Source of the DNA: Vibrio sp. DW001
GTDB taxonomy: Bacteria > Pseudomonadota > Gammaproteobacteria > Enterobacterales > Vibrionaceae
Direction of reading: 5' to 3'
Length of the DNA stretch: 64,000 bases
Assembly (NCBI RefSeq): GCF_029016285.1
Contig: NZ_CP091975.1
Location: 1,798,001-1,862,000, forward strand
The position numbers were made by a program, and so were the translations under genes. Position 1 is the stretch's first letter. Each line of letters begins with the position of its first letter. Positions 1 to 8,184 of the stretch are shown here, piece after piece. The notes below the pieces were generated by a model, which had not been told where the DNA came from, made no database searches, and saw nothing but the letters and a program-made list of their open reading frames with translations.

Positions 1-530
1 GAGAAAACCATGGCAGATACACTACTAATAACAATATGCATCATTGATGATTGAACAAAGAATATGTTAAGTAATGAGGCGACGATGACAATAATCAGCC
101 CAGCCATCAAGAAACTTCTCATGAATGAAAAATCTTTCTTCGATGTGATAGCGTAAGCAGAGAGTCCCATCGTTACCAAGCCAGTCATACCTAATGCTTG
201 AGCTATAACGCCCGCACCGTTTGGCATCGCAGCATAATAGTTGAGCATTGGACCTAATGCCGCTCCCATTAAAGTAGTGAAAACAAACGTCCACACAACG
301 CCCGCTGATGAGTTAATAGCTTTAGGCATAACAAAAAACAGAATACCAATAGCGGCGACTTGCATACCAATCGCCATCATTGGAGATATTTGAATAGCCA
401 TTGTAACAACTGCTGCAATAGCACTTGTGAATAGCGTCATTGAAAGTAGGAAATAAGTATTACGCAATACTTTGTTCGTTTGAATCGCGCTCGGTTGCGT
501 TGAAGAACGCGACACCAGTGGACTGTTCAT
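1..530 (-). CDS. yccA: Bax inhibitor-1/YccA family inner-membrane protein (3' end outside window)
   Basis: The minus-strand frame opens at an ATG at 530 and runs off the left edge, so about 176 residues are present and the C-terminus is missing. After a roughly 25-residue cytoplasmic segment (MNSPLVSRSSTQPS...) it shows successive hydrophobic helices, in the pattern of the TMBIM/Bax inhibitor-1 family. In E. coli the relative YccA binds the membrane protease FtsH and modulates its activity; the same role here is inference. It lies just downstream of the aapJQMP operon, separated by a strong hairpin, so it is probably transcribed on its own. As I recall, a YccA-like gene also neighbours the aap-type transporter in other vibrios. 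Confidence 0.8.
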   Translation of the reverse strand, partial: MNSPLVSRSSTQPSAIQTNKVLRNTYFLLSMTLFTSAIAAVVTMAIQISPMMAIGMQVAAIGILFFVMPKAINSSAGVVWTFVFTTLMGAALGPMLNYYAAMPNGAGVIAQALGMTGLVTMGLSAYAITSKKDFSFMRSFLMAGLIIVIVASLLNIFFVQSSMMHIVISSVSAMVF

Positions 531-697
531 AATCTTCCTCAAAAGGTAACTGACTAATTATTTAGTCTATATTTTGGGGTGAAAGTTTCAAAATTCAACC
601 CTTGTTATAAGACAGTATATAAAAAAACGCAATAAATTATAAAGATACTACCAACCGCAGATGTAACAAATTATTACCGCGTTAGAGGTCTATATAC

Positions 698-722
698 AAG
701 AGGCGGCTATCAGCCGCCTCTT
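698..722 (-). terminator. hairpin after aapP, probable terminator of the aap operon
   Basis: A perfect 11-bp inverted repeat (AAGAGGCGGCT, 3-nt loop, AGCCGCCTCTT) starts 23 bases beyond the aapP stop codon. On the minus strand it is followed by TTGTATATAG rather than a clean T-run, so termination strength is uncertain. Confidence 0.6.
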
Positions 723-744
723 GGGTCATTGTCGCTTACTTTCT

Positions 745-1494
745 CTAGTGACTCAAGATCTGACTTAAGAAGTTTCGAGTGCGGTCGGATTCTGGATTCT
801 CAAAGAAATCAATAGGATTGTTTTCCTCGATGATCTCACCAACGTCCATAAAGATAACTCGGTCTGCTACTTCTTTAGCAAACCCCATTTCGTGCGTGAC
901 ACAAAGCATGGTCATACCTTCATCTGCAAGCTCAACCATAACATCAAGTACTTCGCGTACCATCTCTGGGTCGAGTGCGGATGTTGGCTCATCAAACAGC
1001 ATAATTTGAGGGTTCATACACAATGAACGTGCAATCGCTACACGTTGCTGTTGTCCGCCAGAAAGCTGGCCCGGATACTTCTCTGCTTGATCCGGAATCT
1101 TAACGCGTTCGAGATACTTCATCGCTATCTCTTCCGCTTCAGCCTTGGACATCTTTTTCACCCAAATAGGTGCAAGCGTACAGTTTTCTAAAACCGTAAG
1201 GTGTGGGAAAAGGTTAAAGTGTTGAAAACACATCCCAACTTCTTTACGCACGGCTTCGATGTTTTTTAGATCTTCTGTGAGTTCATTGCCGGCAACAATA
1301 ATCTTGCCTTGTTGGTGTTCTTCCAAACGGTTGATACAACGAATCATCGTTGACTTACCCGATCCAGACGGGCCACAGATGACAATTTTCTCGCCTTTTT
1401 TAACCTTCAGGTTAATATCTTTAAGTACGTGAAAATCCCCATACCACTTGTTCATCTTCTTTAATTGGATTACATAATCTTCTTGCTGCGTCAT
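745..1494 (-). CDS. aapP: general L-amino acid ABC transporter, ATP-binding subunit
   Basis: Cytoplasmic ATPase that powers import of polar amino acids by the AapQM permease pair. Its 249 residues carry Walker [10 protein letters not shown] (41-49), signature LSGGQ (144-148) and Walker B IMLFDE (about 164-169) followed by PTSALDP, in the usual order of the polar amino-acid uptake (PAAT/HisP-GlnQ) family. The ATG at 1494 is preceded by AAGGACGTATT, a fair ribosome-binding site. It is the last gene of a four-gene minus-strand operon, 21 bases after aapM, and ends before a hairpin. The family is certain; the substrate range (many L-amino acids) is inferred from the complete AapJQMP set. Confidence 0.93.
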   Translation of the reverse strand: MTQQEDYVIQLKKMNKWYGDFHVLKDINLKVKKGEKIVICGPSGSGKSTMIRCINRLEEHQQGKIIVAGNELTEDLKNIEAVRKEVGMCFQHFNLFPHLTVLENCTLAPIWVKKMSKAEAEEIAMKYLERVKIPDQAEKYPGQLSGGQQQRVAIARSLCMNPQIMLFDEPTSALDPEMVREVLDVMVELADEGMTMLCVTHEMGFAKEVADRVIFMDVGEIIEENNPIDFFENPESDRTRNFLSQILSH

Positions 1495-1515
1495 AATACG
1501 TCCTTGAATCTTTAG

Positions 1516-2613
1516 CTATCGTTTGTGACCGGTATTGAGCTTGTTCTCTAGATAGATCGAATATCTCGACATACCAAAGCAAAATACCCAGAACACTAAC
1601 GCGACAAATACATAACTTTCTTTTGCAAAGCCCAACCATTCCGGGTCATTGTTGGCCGACTGACCAATACCCAAAACGTCAAACATACCGATGATAAGTA
1701 CCAGACTGGTGTCTTTAAATAGGCCGATAAAGGTGTTTACAATCGAGGGAATAGTGATCTTCAGAGCTTGAGGGAGAATAATTAATCCCACTTTTCTCCA
1801 ATAACCTAAACCTAATGCGTCGGCGGCTTCATACTGACCTTTTGGTATCGCTTGTAAGCCACCACGAATAACTTCTGCCATATAAGCCGCACTAAACAAA
1901 ACCACACCGATAAGCGCTCGAATAAGTTTATCTGTTTCTGAACCTTCAGCAAGGAATAAGGGCAGCATAACTGATGCCATGAATAGAACAGTGATTAACG
2001 GAACTCCGCGCCACATCTCTATATATACCGTACACATACTGCGTATTATTGGCATATCAGAGCGACGCCCAAGCGCTAGTGCTACACCGATAGGTAACGA
2101 AACAACGATACCAACGAGTGCAATAATCAACGTAACCAGTAAACCACCCCATTTATGAGTATCAACGACCTCAAGTCCAAAGACACCACCATAAAGAAGA
2201 GCGCCAACAAAAAAAGGATAGATGTTTACGAATACTAACCAGATCCACGTTCGTTTAGGTGTCTTCTCATAGACTAATAAAGCGATGAAAATAGCCAATG
2301 TTGCGTAGAAGATTTGTGGTCGCCAGAGCTCCTCGAGAGGATAAAAACCAAACATGAACTGGTTCCAGCGAACACTAATAAATACCCAGCAAGCACCTTC
2401 ACGGGAGCACGCATCACGGGTTGTACCTACCCAATCTGCATTAATAAACGCCCACTGAGCAATTGCCCAAATAAGGTTAAAAGCAATATAGCCAAGAACA
2501 AAGGTTAATACTGAATTTACAGGGCCATTAAATAGGTTCTTTCTTGCCCAACCAACGATACCAACGGTATTGGCGGGTGGCGGTAGACTTTCTTGAAATT
2601 GATGTATTTTCAT
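1516..2613 (-). CDS. aapM: general L-amino acid ABC transporter, permease
   Basis: Inner-membrane permease of the amino-acid importer, 365 residues from the chosen ATG at 2613. A longer frame begins at 2634 but overlaps the end of aapQ, while the ATG at 2613 has GGAGAGAT just upstream and gives the family-like start MKIHQFQESLPP. The protein is hydrophobic, with an N-terminal insertion before the His/Glu/Gln/Arg/opine permease core, and includes the EAA-type cytoplasmic loop (EAADALGLGYWRKV) that contacts the ATPase. The stop of aapQ lies only 2 bases before this start, so translation is probably coupled. Together with AapQ it forms the heterodimeric channel. Confidence 0.9.
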   Translation of the reverse strand: MKIHQFQESLPPPANTVGIVGWARKNLFNGPVNSVLTFVLGYIAFNLIWAIAQWAFINADWVGTTRDACSREGACWVFISVRWNQFMFGFYPLEELWRPQIFYATLAIFIALLVYEKTPKRTWIWLVFVNIYPFFVGALLYGGVFGLEVVDTHKWGGLLVTLIIALVGIVVSLPIGVALALGRRSDMPIIRSMCTVYIEMWRGVPLITVLFMASVMLPLFLAEGSETDKLIRALIGVVLFSAAYMAEVIRGGLQAIPKGQYEAADALGLGYWRKVGLIILPQALKITIPSIVNTFIGLFKDTSLVLIIGMFDVLGIGQSANNDPEWLGFAKESYVFVALVFWVFCFGMSRYSIYLENKLNTGHKR

Positions 2614-2614
2614 T

Positions 2615-3820
2615 TTATCTCTCCACCAGCGCAACTTTGCGGTTATAAATATTCATCAATGCTGACGTCACCAAACTTAGTGTTAGATAAACCCCCATGG
2701 TCATGGCAATGATCTCTATTGCCTGTCCCGTCTGGTTTAATGTTGTACCCGCGAACACAGAGACCAAATCTGGATAGCCAATGGCCATCGCTAAAGAGGA
2801 GTTTTTAGTTAGGTTTAAGTACTGACTGGTTAAAGGTGGAATGATAATTCGTAATGCTTGCGGAATAACCACAAGCTTTAGCGTACGGTTGCGTGGTAGA
2901 CCCAGCGACATTGCTGCTTCTGTTTGACCATGGCTTACCGCATTAATACCAGAACGCACTATCTCTGCGATAAACGAAGCAGTATAGATACTCAGAGCGA
3001 AAAGTAGAGCGCCAAGTTCAGGTATAATGCTGATACCACCCTTAAAGTTAAACCCTTTAAGTACTGGGTAATCACCAGAAATAGGAGAACCGGCTAAGAA
3101 GTAAACAATCATTGGCAGCACAAGACATAGCGTAATACCAATGCGTACTATTGGCGTTTGTTGTCCTGTGAGCGCCTGTCTGTTTTTACCCCAAATATTA
3201 ATGATTATGGTAAAGACAATACCAAAAATAAACGATGCGATAACAAAGTTACTGCCACTTTCAAACACCGGAGCAGGGAAAGAAATACCACGTACATTGA
3301 GAAATATGGCTTCACCTAAGCTCAGGCTTTGTTTTGGTGACGGTAGTGCTTGGAGTACGGCGAAATACCAGAAAAATATCTGTAATAACAGAGGGATATT
3401 TCGAAATGTTTCAATGTAAACTGCAGCCATTTTACTGACTAACCAATTCGAAGATAACCGAGCTATACCAACGGTAAAGCCGAGCACGGTCGCAAACGCA
3501 ATACCAAGAACCGAGACTAACGCGGTATTTAACAATCCAACAATGAATGTACGTCCATAAGAGAATGTTTCATCGTATTCAACGAGCGTTAGGCCAATGC
3601 CAAAGCCAGCTTCTTGACTTAAGAAATCGAAACCTGTGGCAATGCCACGAGCGTCTAAGTTGGTGAGTGTATTATTTACAATGGTATAAAAGAAATATAC
3701 GAGAGCAGAGACCGCTATAATCTGAAAAACGACAGAACGAAAAGTGGGATTATACAGCAGGTTTGAGCTTTTGGTTGCCGGGGCGTCCGAGTCCTGCGCT
3801 ATTGTATTGGTAGGCTTCAT
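2615..3820 (-). CDS. aapQ: general L-amino acid ABC transporter, permease
   Basis: The second inner-membrane permease, 401 residues from the ATG at 3820 (an upstream in-frame start at 3850 lies in the hairpin region and lacks support; TTAGAGGTTATAGCTGT precedes the chosen ATG). It starts with a short cytoplasmic tail and one helix, has a large periplasmic insertion typical of AapQ/BztB proteins, and carries the ATPase-contact loop EAAMSLGLPRNRTLK near the C-terminus. It follows aapJ after an 80-base gap that contains a terminator-like hairpin, so it should be expressed below the level of the binding protein. It overlaps nothing but abuts aapM. Confidence 0.9.
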   Translation of the reverse strand: MKPTNTIAQDSDAPATKSSNLLYNPTFRSVVFQIIAVSALVYFFYTIVNNTLTNLDARGIATGFDFLSQEAGFGIGLTLVEYDETFSYGRTFIVGLLNTALVSVLGIAFATVLGFTVGIARLSSNWLVSKMAAVYIETFRNIPLLLQIFFWYFAVLQALPSPKQSLSLGEAIFLNVRGISFPAPVFESGSNFVIASFIFGIVFTIIINIWGKNRQALTGQQTPIVRIGITLCLVLPMIVYFLAGSPISGDYPVLKGFNFKGGISIIPELGALLFALSIYTASFIAEIVRSGINAVSHGQTEAAMSLGLPRNRTLKLVVIPQALRIIIPPLTSQYLNLTKNSSLAMAIGYPDLVSVFAGTTLNQTGQAIEIIAMTMGVYLTLSLVTSALMNIYNRKVALVER

Positions 3821-3840
3821 ACAGCTATAACCTCTAAATC

Positions 3841-3872
3841 CAAATAACAAAAGGGCGGCCGGAACCGCCCTA
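3841..3872 (-). terminator. attenuator-like hairpin between aapJ and aapQ
   Basis: On the minus strand AGGGCGG, a 6-nt loop and CCGCCCT are followed by TTTGTTATTTG. It lies 28 bases after the aapJ stop codon. Such partial terminators commonly let a periplasmic binding-protein gene be transcribed more than its permease genes. Confidence 0.6.
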
Positions 3873-3899
3873 ATTCAATTACTAACTCAAATAAGTGAA

Positions 3900-4928
3900 T
3901 TAACGGATTGGTGGAGCATACATAAAGCCGCCCGCGTTCCAAAGTGCATTTACACCACGAGCAATCTGTAATGGTGAGCCTTTACCAACAGTACGTTCGA
4001 AGCTTTCTCCGTAGTTACCAACTTGTTTAACGACTTGATAACCCCAATCATCAGGAATACCAAGGCCTTTACCTTTAGGACCATCTACGCCAAGGATACG
4101 TTTAACGTTTGGATCGGATGATTTAAGCATATCGTCAGCGTTTACAGATGTTATGCCGTACTCTTCGGCGTTAATCATCGCATTCAGTGTCCACTTAGCG
4201 ATGTTCAACCATTGGTCATCGCCTTGGCGAACAACAGGACCTAGAGGTTCTTTAGAGATAATTTCTGGTAATACTTGAGCGCTGCTTGCGTCTTTAAGAT
4301 TTAAGCGAAGGGCATAAAGACCAGATTGGTCAGTTGTCAGTACATCACAACGACCAGAGTCAAAACCAGCGGATGTTTGAGCCGCTGTATCGAATACTAC
4401 AGGCTTGTAAGACATACCTTTATTACGGAAATAATCCGCAAGGTTAAGTTCTGTTGTTGTACCAGACTGAACACAAACTGATGCGCCGTCTAATTCTTCA
4501 GCACTCGTTAGACCAAGTTCTTTCTTAACCATGAAACCTTGACCATCGTAATAGTTTACACCGGCAAAGTTTAAGCCTAGAGCGGTATCACGATGCAGTG
4601 TCCAAGTTGTATTACGACTTAGGACATCGATCTCACCTGATTGAAGTGCTGTGAATCGTTCTTTTGCAGTTAAAGGTACATATTTAACCTTTGTTTTGTC
4701 ACCTAGAACGGCTGCTGCAATAGCTTGACAATATTCAACATCGATACCTTCCCATTCGCCCTTTGAGTTAGGGTTAGAGAATCCTGGTAATCCAGTTGAA
4801 ACGCCGCAACTAACAAAACCCTGAGCTTTCACTTTTTCTAGAGTACTTTCTGCTGCTGAAGCTGAATTTGCTATCAAAGCAGTAGAAGCTGCTACCACTG
4901 AAGCAATAATCGTAAGTTTATTCGCCAT
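3900..4928 (-). CDS. aapJ: general L-amino acid ABC transporter, periplasmic binding protein
   Basis: Solute-binding protein that captures amino acids in the periplasm and delivers them to AapQM. The chosen ATG at 4928 has GGAAGGATACAA in front; an in-frame start at 4952 is less likely. The first 25 residues (MANKLTIIASVVAAS... ending SASA) form a signal peptide. The mature part has the family-3 bacterial solute-binding features GVSTGLPGFS, EGIDVEYCQAIAAAVLG and the RNTTWTLHRD segment seen in AapJ/BztA proteins; total length 342 residues is normal. It is the first gene of the operon. Upstream DNA to 5372 is AT-rich and carries repeated TTAATGTTCT motifs that might bind a regulator. Confidence 0.93.
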   Translation of the reverse strand: MANKLTIIASVVAASTALIANSASAAESTLEKVKAQGFVSCGVSTGLPGFSNPNSKGEWEGIDVEYCQAIAAAVLGDKTKVKYVPLTAKERFTALQSGEIDVLSRNTTWTLHRDTALGLNFAGVNYYDGQGFMVKKELGLTSAEELDGASVCVQSGTTTELNLADYFRNKGMSYKPVVFDTAAQTSAGFDSGRCDVLTTDQSGLYALRLNLKDASSAQVLPEIISKEPLGPVVRQGDDQWLNIAKWTLNAMINAEEYGITSVNADDMLKSSDPNVKRILGVDGPKGKGLGIPDDWGYQVVKQVGNYGESFERTVGKGSPLQIARGVNALWNAGGFMYAPPIR

Positions 4929-5372
4929 TTGTATCCTTCCTGTATAATCCATGTTGAACTAGGTGACACCTGTTGCCGTGTCTTTATATGTTGTGTGTTG
5001 TATATTGTCTTTTTGCAAAATGCGTTTAGAACAATGTTTACATTTGTGCGTAAAGTTTTAATTCTATTAATTAATGTTCTAAAAAGTGTAGTCTATAAAA
5101 ATTTAATTAACTTCACGTTATTTAGAATGACGAAATGTTGCGTGTTTGTAAATAGTGCAACAGTGCACAAGTTTGGTGATTTAGAGTGATTTGTAGTAAA
5201 AAAGACGTGCTACTGAGTTAATGTTCTTTATAATTGCATTTATTAAGAACAATAATCTGGTATGACGTGTAAATTTAACAGTAAATAGTTATAATTGTGT
5301 ATAATTTGTTAACTATAAGCACTGGGTTGGGGCGGCATACCACTTTAGTGCTATGTATTAAATAGGAATAAC
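4929..5372. other. divergent intergenic region between aapJ and the siroheme gene
   Basis: This AT-rich 444-base stretch holds no convincing gene. It should contain both promoters. A -10-like TATAAT lies at 5300-5305 ahead of the plus-strand gene. Copies of TTAATGTTCT occur at 5071-5080 and 5218-5227, and inverse copies of TGTTCT-type half-sites at 5025-5033 and 5245-5251. Confidence 0.6.
5071..5227. repeat. two direct copies of TTAATGTTCT upstream of aapJ
   Basis: Exact 10-mers at 5071-5080 and 5218-5227. Each is part of a loose inverted repeat: TTTAGAACA at 5025-5033 pairs with TGTTCTAAA at 5075-5083, and TGTTCTT at 5222-5228 pairs with AAGAACA at 5245-5251. This could be an operator array, but no regulator is identified. 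Confidence 0.35.
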
Positions 5373-6317
5373 ATGCAGTACTTTCCACTATTTTTAGATT
5401 TGAATAACAAGCCAGTATTGGTTGTGGGCGGGGGCGAAGTGGCTAGCCGAAAAATAGAATCCCTGCTAAGAGCGAACGCAAAGGTCACCATTGTCTCACC
5501 TGATTTGACTGACTATCTGCAAAACTGTGTTGAAGAAGGTCGATTAACTTGGGTTTGTTCTCAATATCGAGAAAGTTTCATTACGAATTACATACAAGTG
5601 TGGGCTACGACAAGTGATACTGAACTGAATCATCAAGTACATAAAGATGCAAAAAAACGTAATATTTTAGTCAACGTCGTCGACGATAAACCCTACTGTG
5701 ATTTCATTACACCGTCCATGATTAACCGTGGAAAAGTTCAGATAGCAATATCCAGTGGAGGAGGCTCTCCTGTATTGGTCCGAAACATACGAGAGAAAAT
5801 TGAACGGGTACTTTCTCACAATACAGGTTTATTGGCGGAGTTTGCCGCAGCGAAAAGAAGTGATATCAAAAATGTCTATAAATCAGTCGATGAACGTCGC
5901 CGGTTTTGGGAACGATTTTTCGCCGATTCAAAAACTGAAGTTATTGATAATATAGAAGAACTTGAGTTGTTATATCAATCTTATCTACTTAATGAAGCTA
6001 GTGTTACGCTGTCACGTTATTGGATCGAATTTGGTCAAGATGTTGAACTTATCTCTATCAAAACATTACGAATAATGCAGGAAACTGAAAGGGTATTCTA
6101 CCCAGAAGCGTGTCCATTTACTTTTGTTGATTTGTGTCGTAGGGACGCAGAGAGAGTCTGTTATCGAAGCCATGCGCATTTGGTTCAATTGTTAAAAGAA
6201 AATAACCGAGTGCGACCAAGTCGGATGTGCATATTTATGCCTAAAGGAATTTCGGATACGAATGTGTTGTTTAAAGAGTTGATTGCATCAGACAAGGTTC
6301 TGAGAATTGTTAAGTAG
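5373..6317 (+). CDS. cysG: siroheme synthase N-terminal half (precorrin-2 dehydrogenase/ferrochelatase) with a degenerate SUMT remnant
   Basis: It should oxidise precorrin-2 to sirohydrochlorin with NAD and insert iron, the last steps of siroheme synthesis needed by sulfite and nitrite reductases. Residues 1 to about 200 match the CysG N-terminal domain: Rossmann motif VVGGGEVASRK (17-27), DDKPYCDFITPSMINRGKVQIAISSGG with its ISSGG signature, and the helical dimerisation part. The last 100 or so residues resemble the start of the uroporphyrinogen-III methyltransferase domain (LISIKTLRIMQETERVFY... LCRRDAERVCY) but then diverge and stop, without the SAM-binding and catalytic parts. So the protein looks bifunctional, not trifunctional, and another enzyme must make precorrin-2. 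It is convergent with yajQ across a shared terminator. Confidence 0.82.
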   Translation: MQYFPLFLDLNNKPVLVVGGGEVASRKIESLLRANAKVTIVSPDLTDYLQNCVEEGRLTWVCSQYRESFITNYIQVWATTSDTELNHQVHKDAKKRNILVNVVDDKPYCDFITPSMINRGKVQIAISSGGGSPVLVRNIREKIERVLSHNTGLLAEFAAAKRSDIKNVYKSVDERRRFWERFFADSKTEVIDNIEELELLYQSYLLNEASVTLSRYWIEFGQDVELISIKTLRIMQETERVFYPEACPFTFVDLCRRDAERVCYRSHAHLVQLLKENNRVRPSRMCIFMPKGISDTNVLFKELIASDKVLRIVK

Positions 6318-6368
6318 CAAAGCGGGTTTCTAATTCAACCAAATTTTGAAGAAATGCACTGTAAATAA

Positions 6369-6405
6369 CAAAGCCCCTAGCATTGATCAGATAATAGGGG
6401 CTTTG
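6369..6405. terminator. bidirectional terminator between the siroheme gene and yajQ
   Basis: An 11-bp perfect inverted repeat (CAAAGCCCCTA / TAGGGGCTTTG) lies between two convergent genes. The A/T ends give short T-tracts in either direction. Confidence 0.85.
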
Positions 6406-6428
6406 CGGTGAACTAAATTTTTAAATAC

Positions 6429-6911
6429 TTAGTCTCTAAAATTATCGAACTGGAAAGGTTGTCCCAAATCGGATTCTCTCACTAACGCCATCGCATTTTG
6501 CAGATCATCGCGTTTTTTACCGGTGACACGAATCTTTTCACCTTGAATAGAGGCTTGAACTTTTATCTTCGCATCTTTGATCGCTTTAACGACTTTCTTC
6601 GCAACTAATACCTCAACACCTTGCTTAAATTGTACGTCTTGGGACCAGTTCTTACCTGAATGAACTGCTGTATTGGTTTCCATAGATTCGGCATCAACGC
6701 CACGCTTGGCTAGGTTCCCGCGTAGAATATCCATCATCTGTCTTAGCTGAAAATCATCTTGTGCCGCGAGTTTTACCACGTCATCTTTTAAGGTGTAGCT
6801 TGCTTCTACGTTTCGAAAGTCAAAACGCGTCGTTAATTCGCGATTGGAATTGTCCACAGCGTTATGTAGTTCTACTGAATCTACTTCTGAAATAATGTCG
6901 AACGAAGGCAT
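6429..6911 (-). CDS. yajQ: YajQ family nucleotide-binding protein
   Basis: Small cytoplasmic protein of 160 residues (UPF0234). Family members have two intertwined ferredoxin-like folds; they bind nucleic acids or tRNA and, in Xanthomonas, cyclic di-GMP. Recognisable parts are the start [24 protein letters not shown] and the end of the protein [14 protein letters not shown]. The ATG at 6911 is chosen over a TTG three bases upstream because AGGAG is then well spaced. It lies 3 bases after the DAHP synthase stop codon and is presumably its operon partner. The link to cyclic di-GMP is of interest because three diguanylate cyclases occur later in the window, but any connection here is inference. 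Confidence 0.93.
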   Translation of the reverse strand: MPSFDIISEVDSVELHNAVDNSNRELTTRFDFRNVEASYTLKDDVVKLAAQDDFQLRQMMDILRGNLAKRGVDAESMETNTAVHSGKNWSQDVQFKQGVEVLVAKKVVKAIKDAKIKVQASIQGEKIRVTGKKRDDLQNAMALVRESDLGQPFQFDNFRD

Positions 6912-6914
6912 CAA

Positions 6915-7976
6915 TTATTCTCCTAAATTTCTATCTTTAATCGCTAAAGAAAGCATATCTAACATCTTTTCGGTGTCTTCCCAACCCAAGCATGGGTCGG
7001 TAATAGATTTGCCATAAGTTAAGTTATCAAGGTCGGTCATCGATTGACTACCTTCCTCTATAAAGCTTTCTGCCATAATACCGGCAATAAACGTACTACC
7101 AGAGCGGATCTGTTGACAAACATCCTCGGCAACGTCTAACTGTTTTCTATGCATTTTTTGACAGTTCGCATGGCTAAAGTCGACAACCAACCTTTGTGGT
7201 AGTTCAACGTCACCAAGTCTGCTGCAGGCTTCTTCTATCGAAGTCGAGTCGAAATTAGGGCCATTGTCGCCCCCCCTTAGAATGACATGTCCGAATGGGT
7301 TTCCGCTGGTTCGATATACCGTCATTCGGCCATTTTTATCTGGAGAGTAAAAATAGTGTCTGGCTCTCGCCGCTCTAATAGCATCGATCGCTATTTTGGT
7401 ATTACCATTTGTTCCGTTTTTAAATCCAACGGGACAAGAGAGTGCAGATGCCATTTCTCTATGTATTTGAGACTCAGTGGTGCGAGCGCCGATTGCTCCC
7501 CAAGTAATCAAGTCAGCGATATATTGCCCTGTAATCATATCCAAAAATTCGGTAGCGGTTGCTAGGCCAAGCTTGTTTATATCTAGAAGTAGTTTGCGTG
7601 CCTTTTCTAAGCCAGCTTCGAGCGCATAAGAACCATCAAGGTTAGGATCCGTGATCAAACCTTTCCAGCCAACTATGGTGCGTGGCTTTTCAAAATAGGT
7701 ACGCATAACAATAAATAGCTGGTTTTTATATTGCTCCTGAACACGGCTCAGTCGCTCAGCATAGTCGATAGCAGCGTCAGTATCGTGAACTGAGCAAGGC
7801 CCTACGATCACTAAAAGGCGATTATCTTCACCTGTCAGAATATTTTCAATTTGTCTGCGAGAGAGAGCAATTCTTTCTGCTACATCATCGGTAAGAGGGT
7901 GCGATTTAACAAGTTCAGCAGGTGTTGGCATTGGCCCAAGGGCCTGTGTTCTTAGTTCGTCTGTTTTAAGTGGCAT
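6915..7976 (-). CDS. aroH: 3-deoxy-7-phosphoheptulonate synthase, AroH-like (class I)
   Basis: Condenses phosphoenolpyruvate and erythrose-4-phosphate in the first step of aromatic amino-acid synthesis. The 353-residue protein shows the class I signatures VIVGPCSVHD, RTYFEKPRT(I)VGWKG, IGARTTESQIHREMASALS, PVGFKNGTNGN and the metal-binding DFSHANCQK. Several positions (TEFLDMITGQYIADL, SQIHREMASALSCPVGF) are closer to the tryptophan-sensitive AroH of E. coli than to AroF or AroG, so I infer tryptophan feedback. The start at 7976 gives MPLKTDELRT, which aligns with AroH; the frame stays open 105 bases further (to 8081) with a hydrophobic, unconserved extension and only a weak ribosome site is visible at either start. 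It is co-directional with yajQ. Confidence 0.88.
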   Translation of the reverse strand: MPLKTDELRTQALGPMPTPAELVKSHPLTDDVAERIALSRRQIENILTGEDNRLLVIVGPCSVHDTDAAIDYAERLSRVQEQYKNQLFIVMRTYFEKPRTIVGWKGLITDPNLDGSYALEAGLEKARKLLLDINKLGLATATEFLDMITGQYIADLITWGAIGARTTESQIHREMASALSCPVGFKNGTNGNTKIAIDAIRAARARHYFYSPDKNGRMTVYRTSGNPFGHVILRGGDNGPNFDSTSIEEACSRLGDVELPQRLVVDFSHANCQKMHRKQLDVAEDVCQQIRSGSTFIAGIMAESFIEEGSQSMTDLDNLTYGKSITDPCLGWEDTEKMLDMLSLAIKDRNLGE

Positions 7977-8116
7977 CTTCGAGGCAGTTTTGTAATTGCG
8001 AAGCGGTAAAGATAACGGAAATATTGATAGGAATAAACTGCCAATACAAGTCGATAAGTAAAAAGAGGGTGAAAAGGTCATAAATATTCAGTTTAATTAG
8101 AATTATCATCACTTTT

Positions 8117-8131
8117 CGCTTGAGTTAAGCG
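8117..8131. promoter_or_regulatory. short inverted repeat in the aroH promoter region
   Basis: CGCTT-GAGTT-AAGCG lies between the divergent DAHP synthase and PEP-synthase-like genes. It may be an operator half of an aromatic regulator, but it does not match a TrpR or TyrR consensus that I recognise. Confidence 0.3.
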
Positions 8132-8184
8132 TAGTTGGATTGTATTTTCGTTAGCATAGTAATTGAATATCTAACGGAGTAGTA

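Noticed and set aside
4929..5189. Plus-strand frame of 86 codons upstream of aapJ
   Set aside because: Very Cys/Phe/Leu/Val-rich product in AT-rich DNA, no ribosome site, and it covers the promoter region of a divergent pair. Probably chance.
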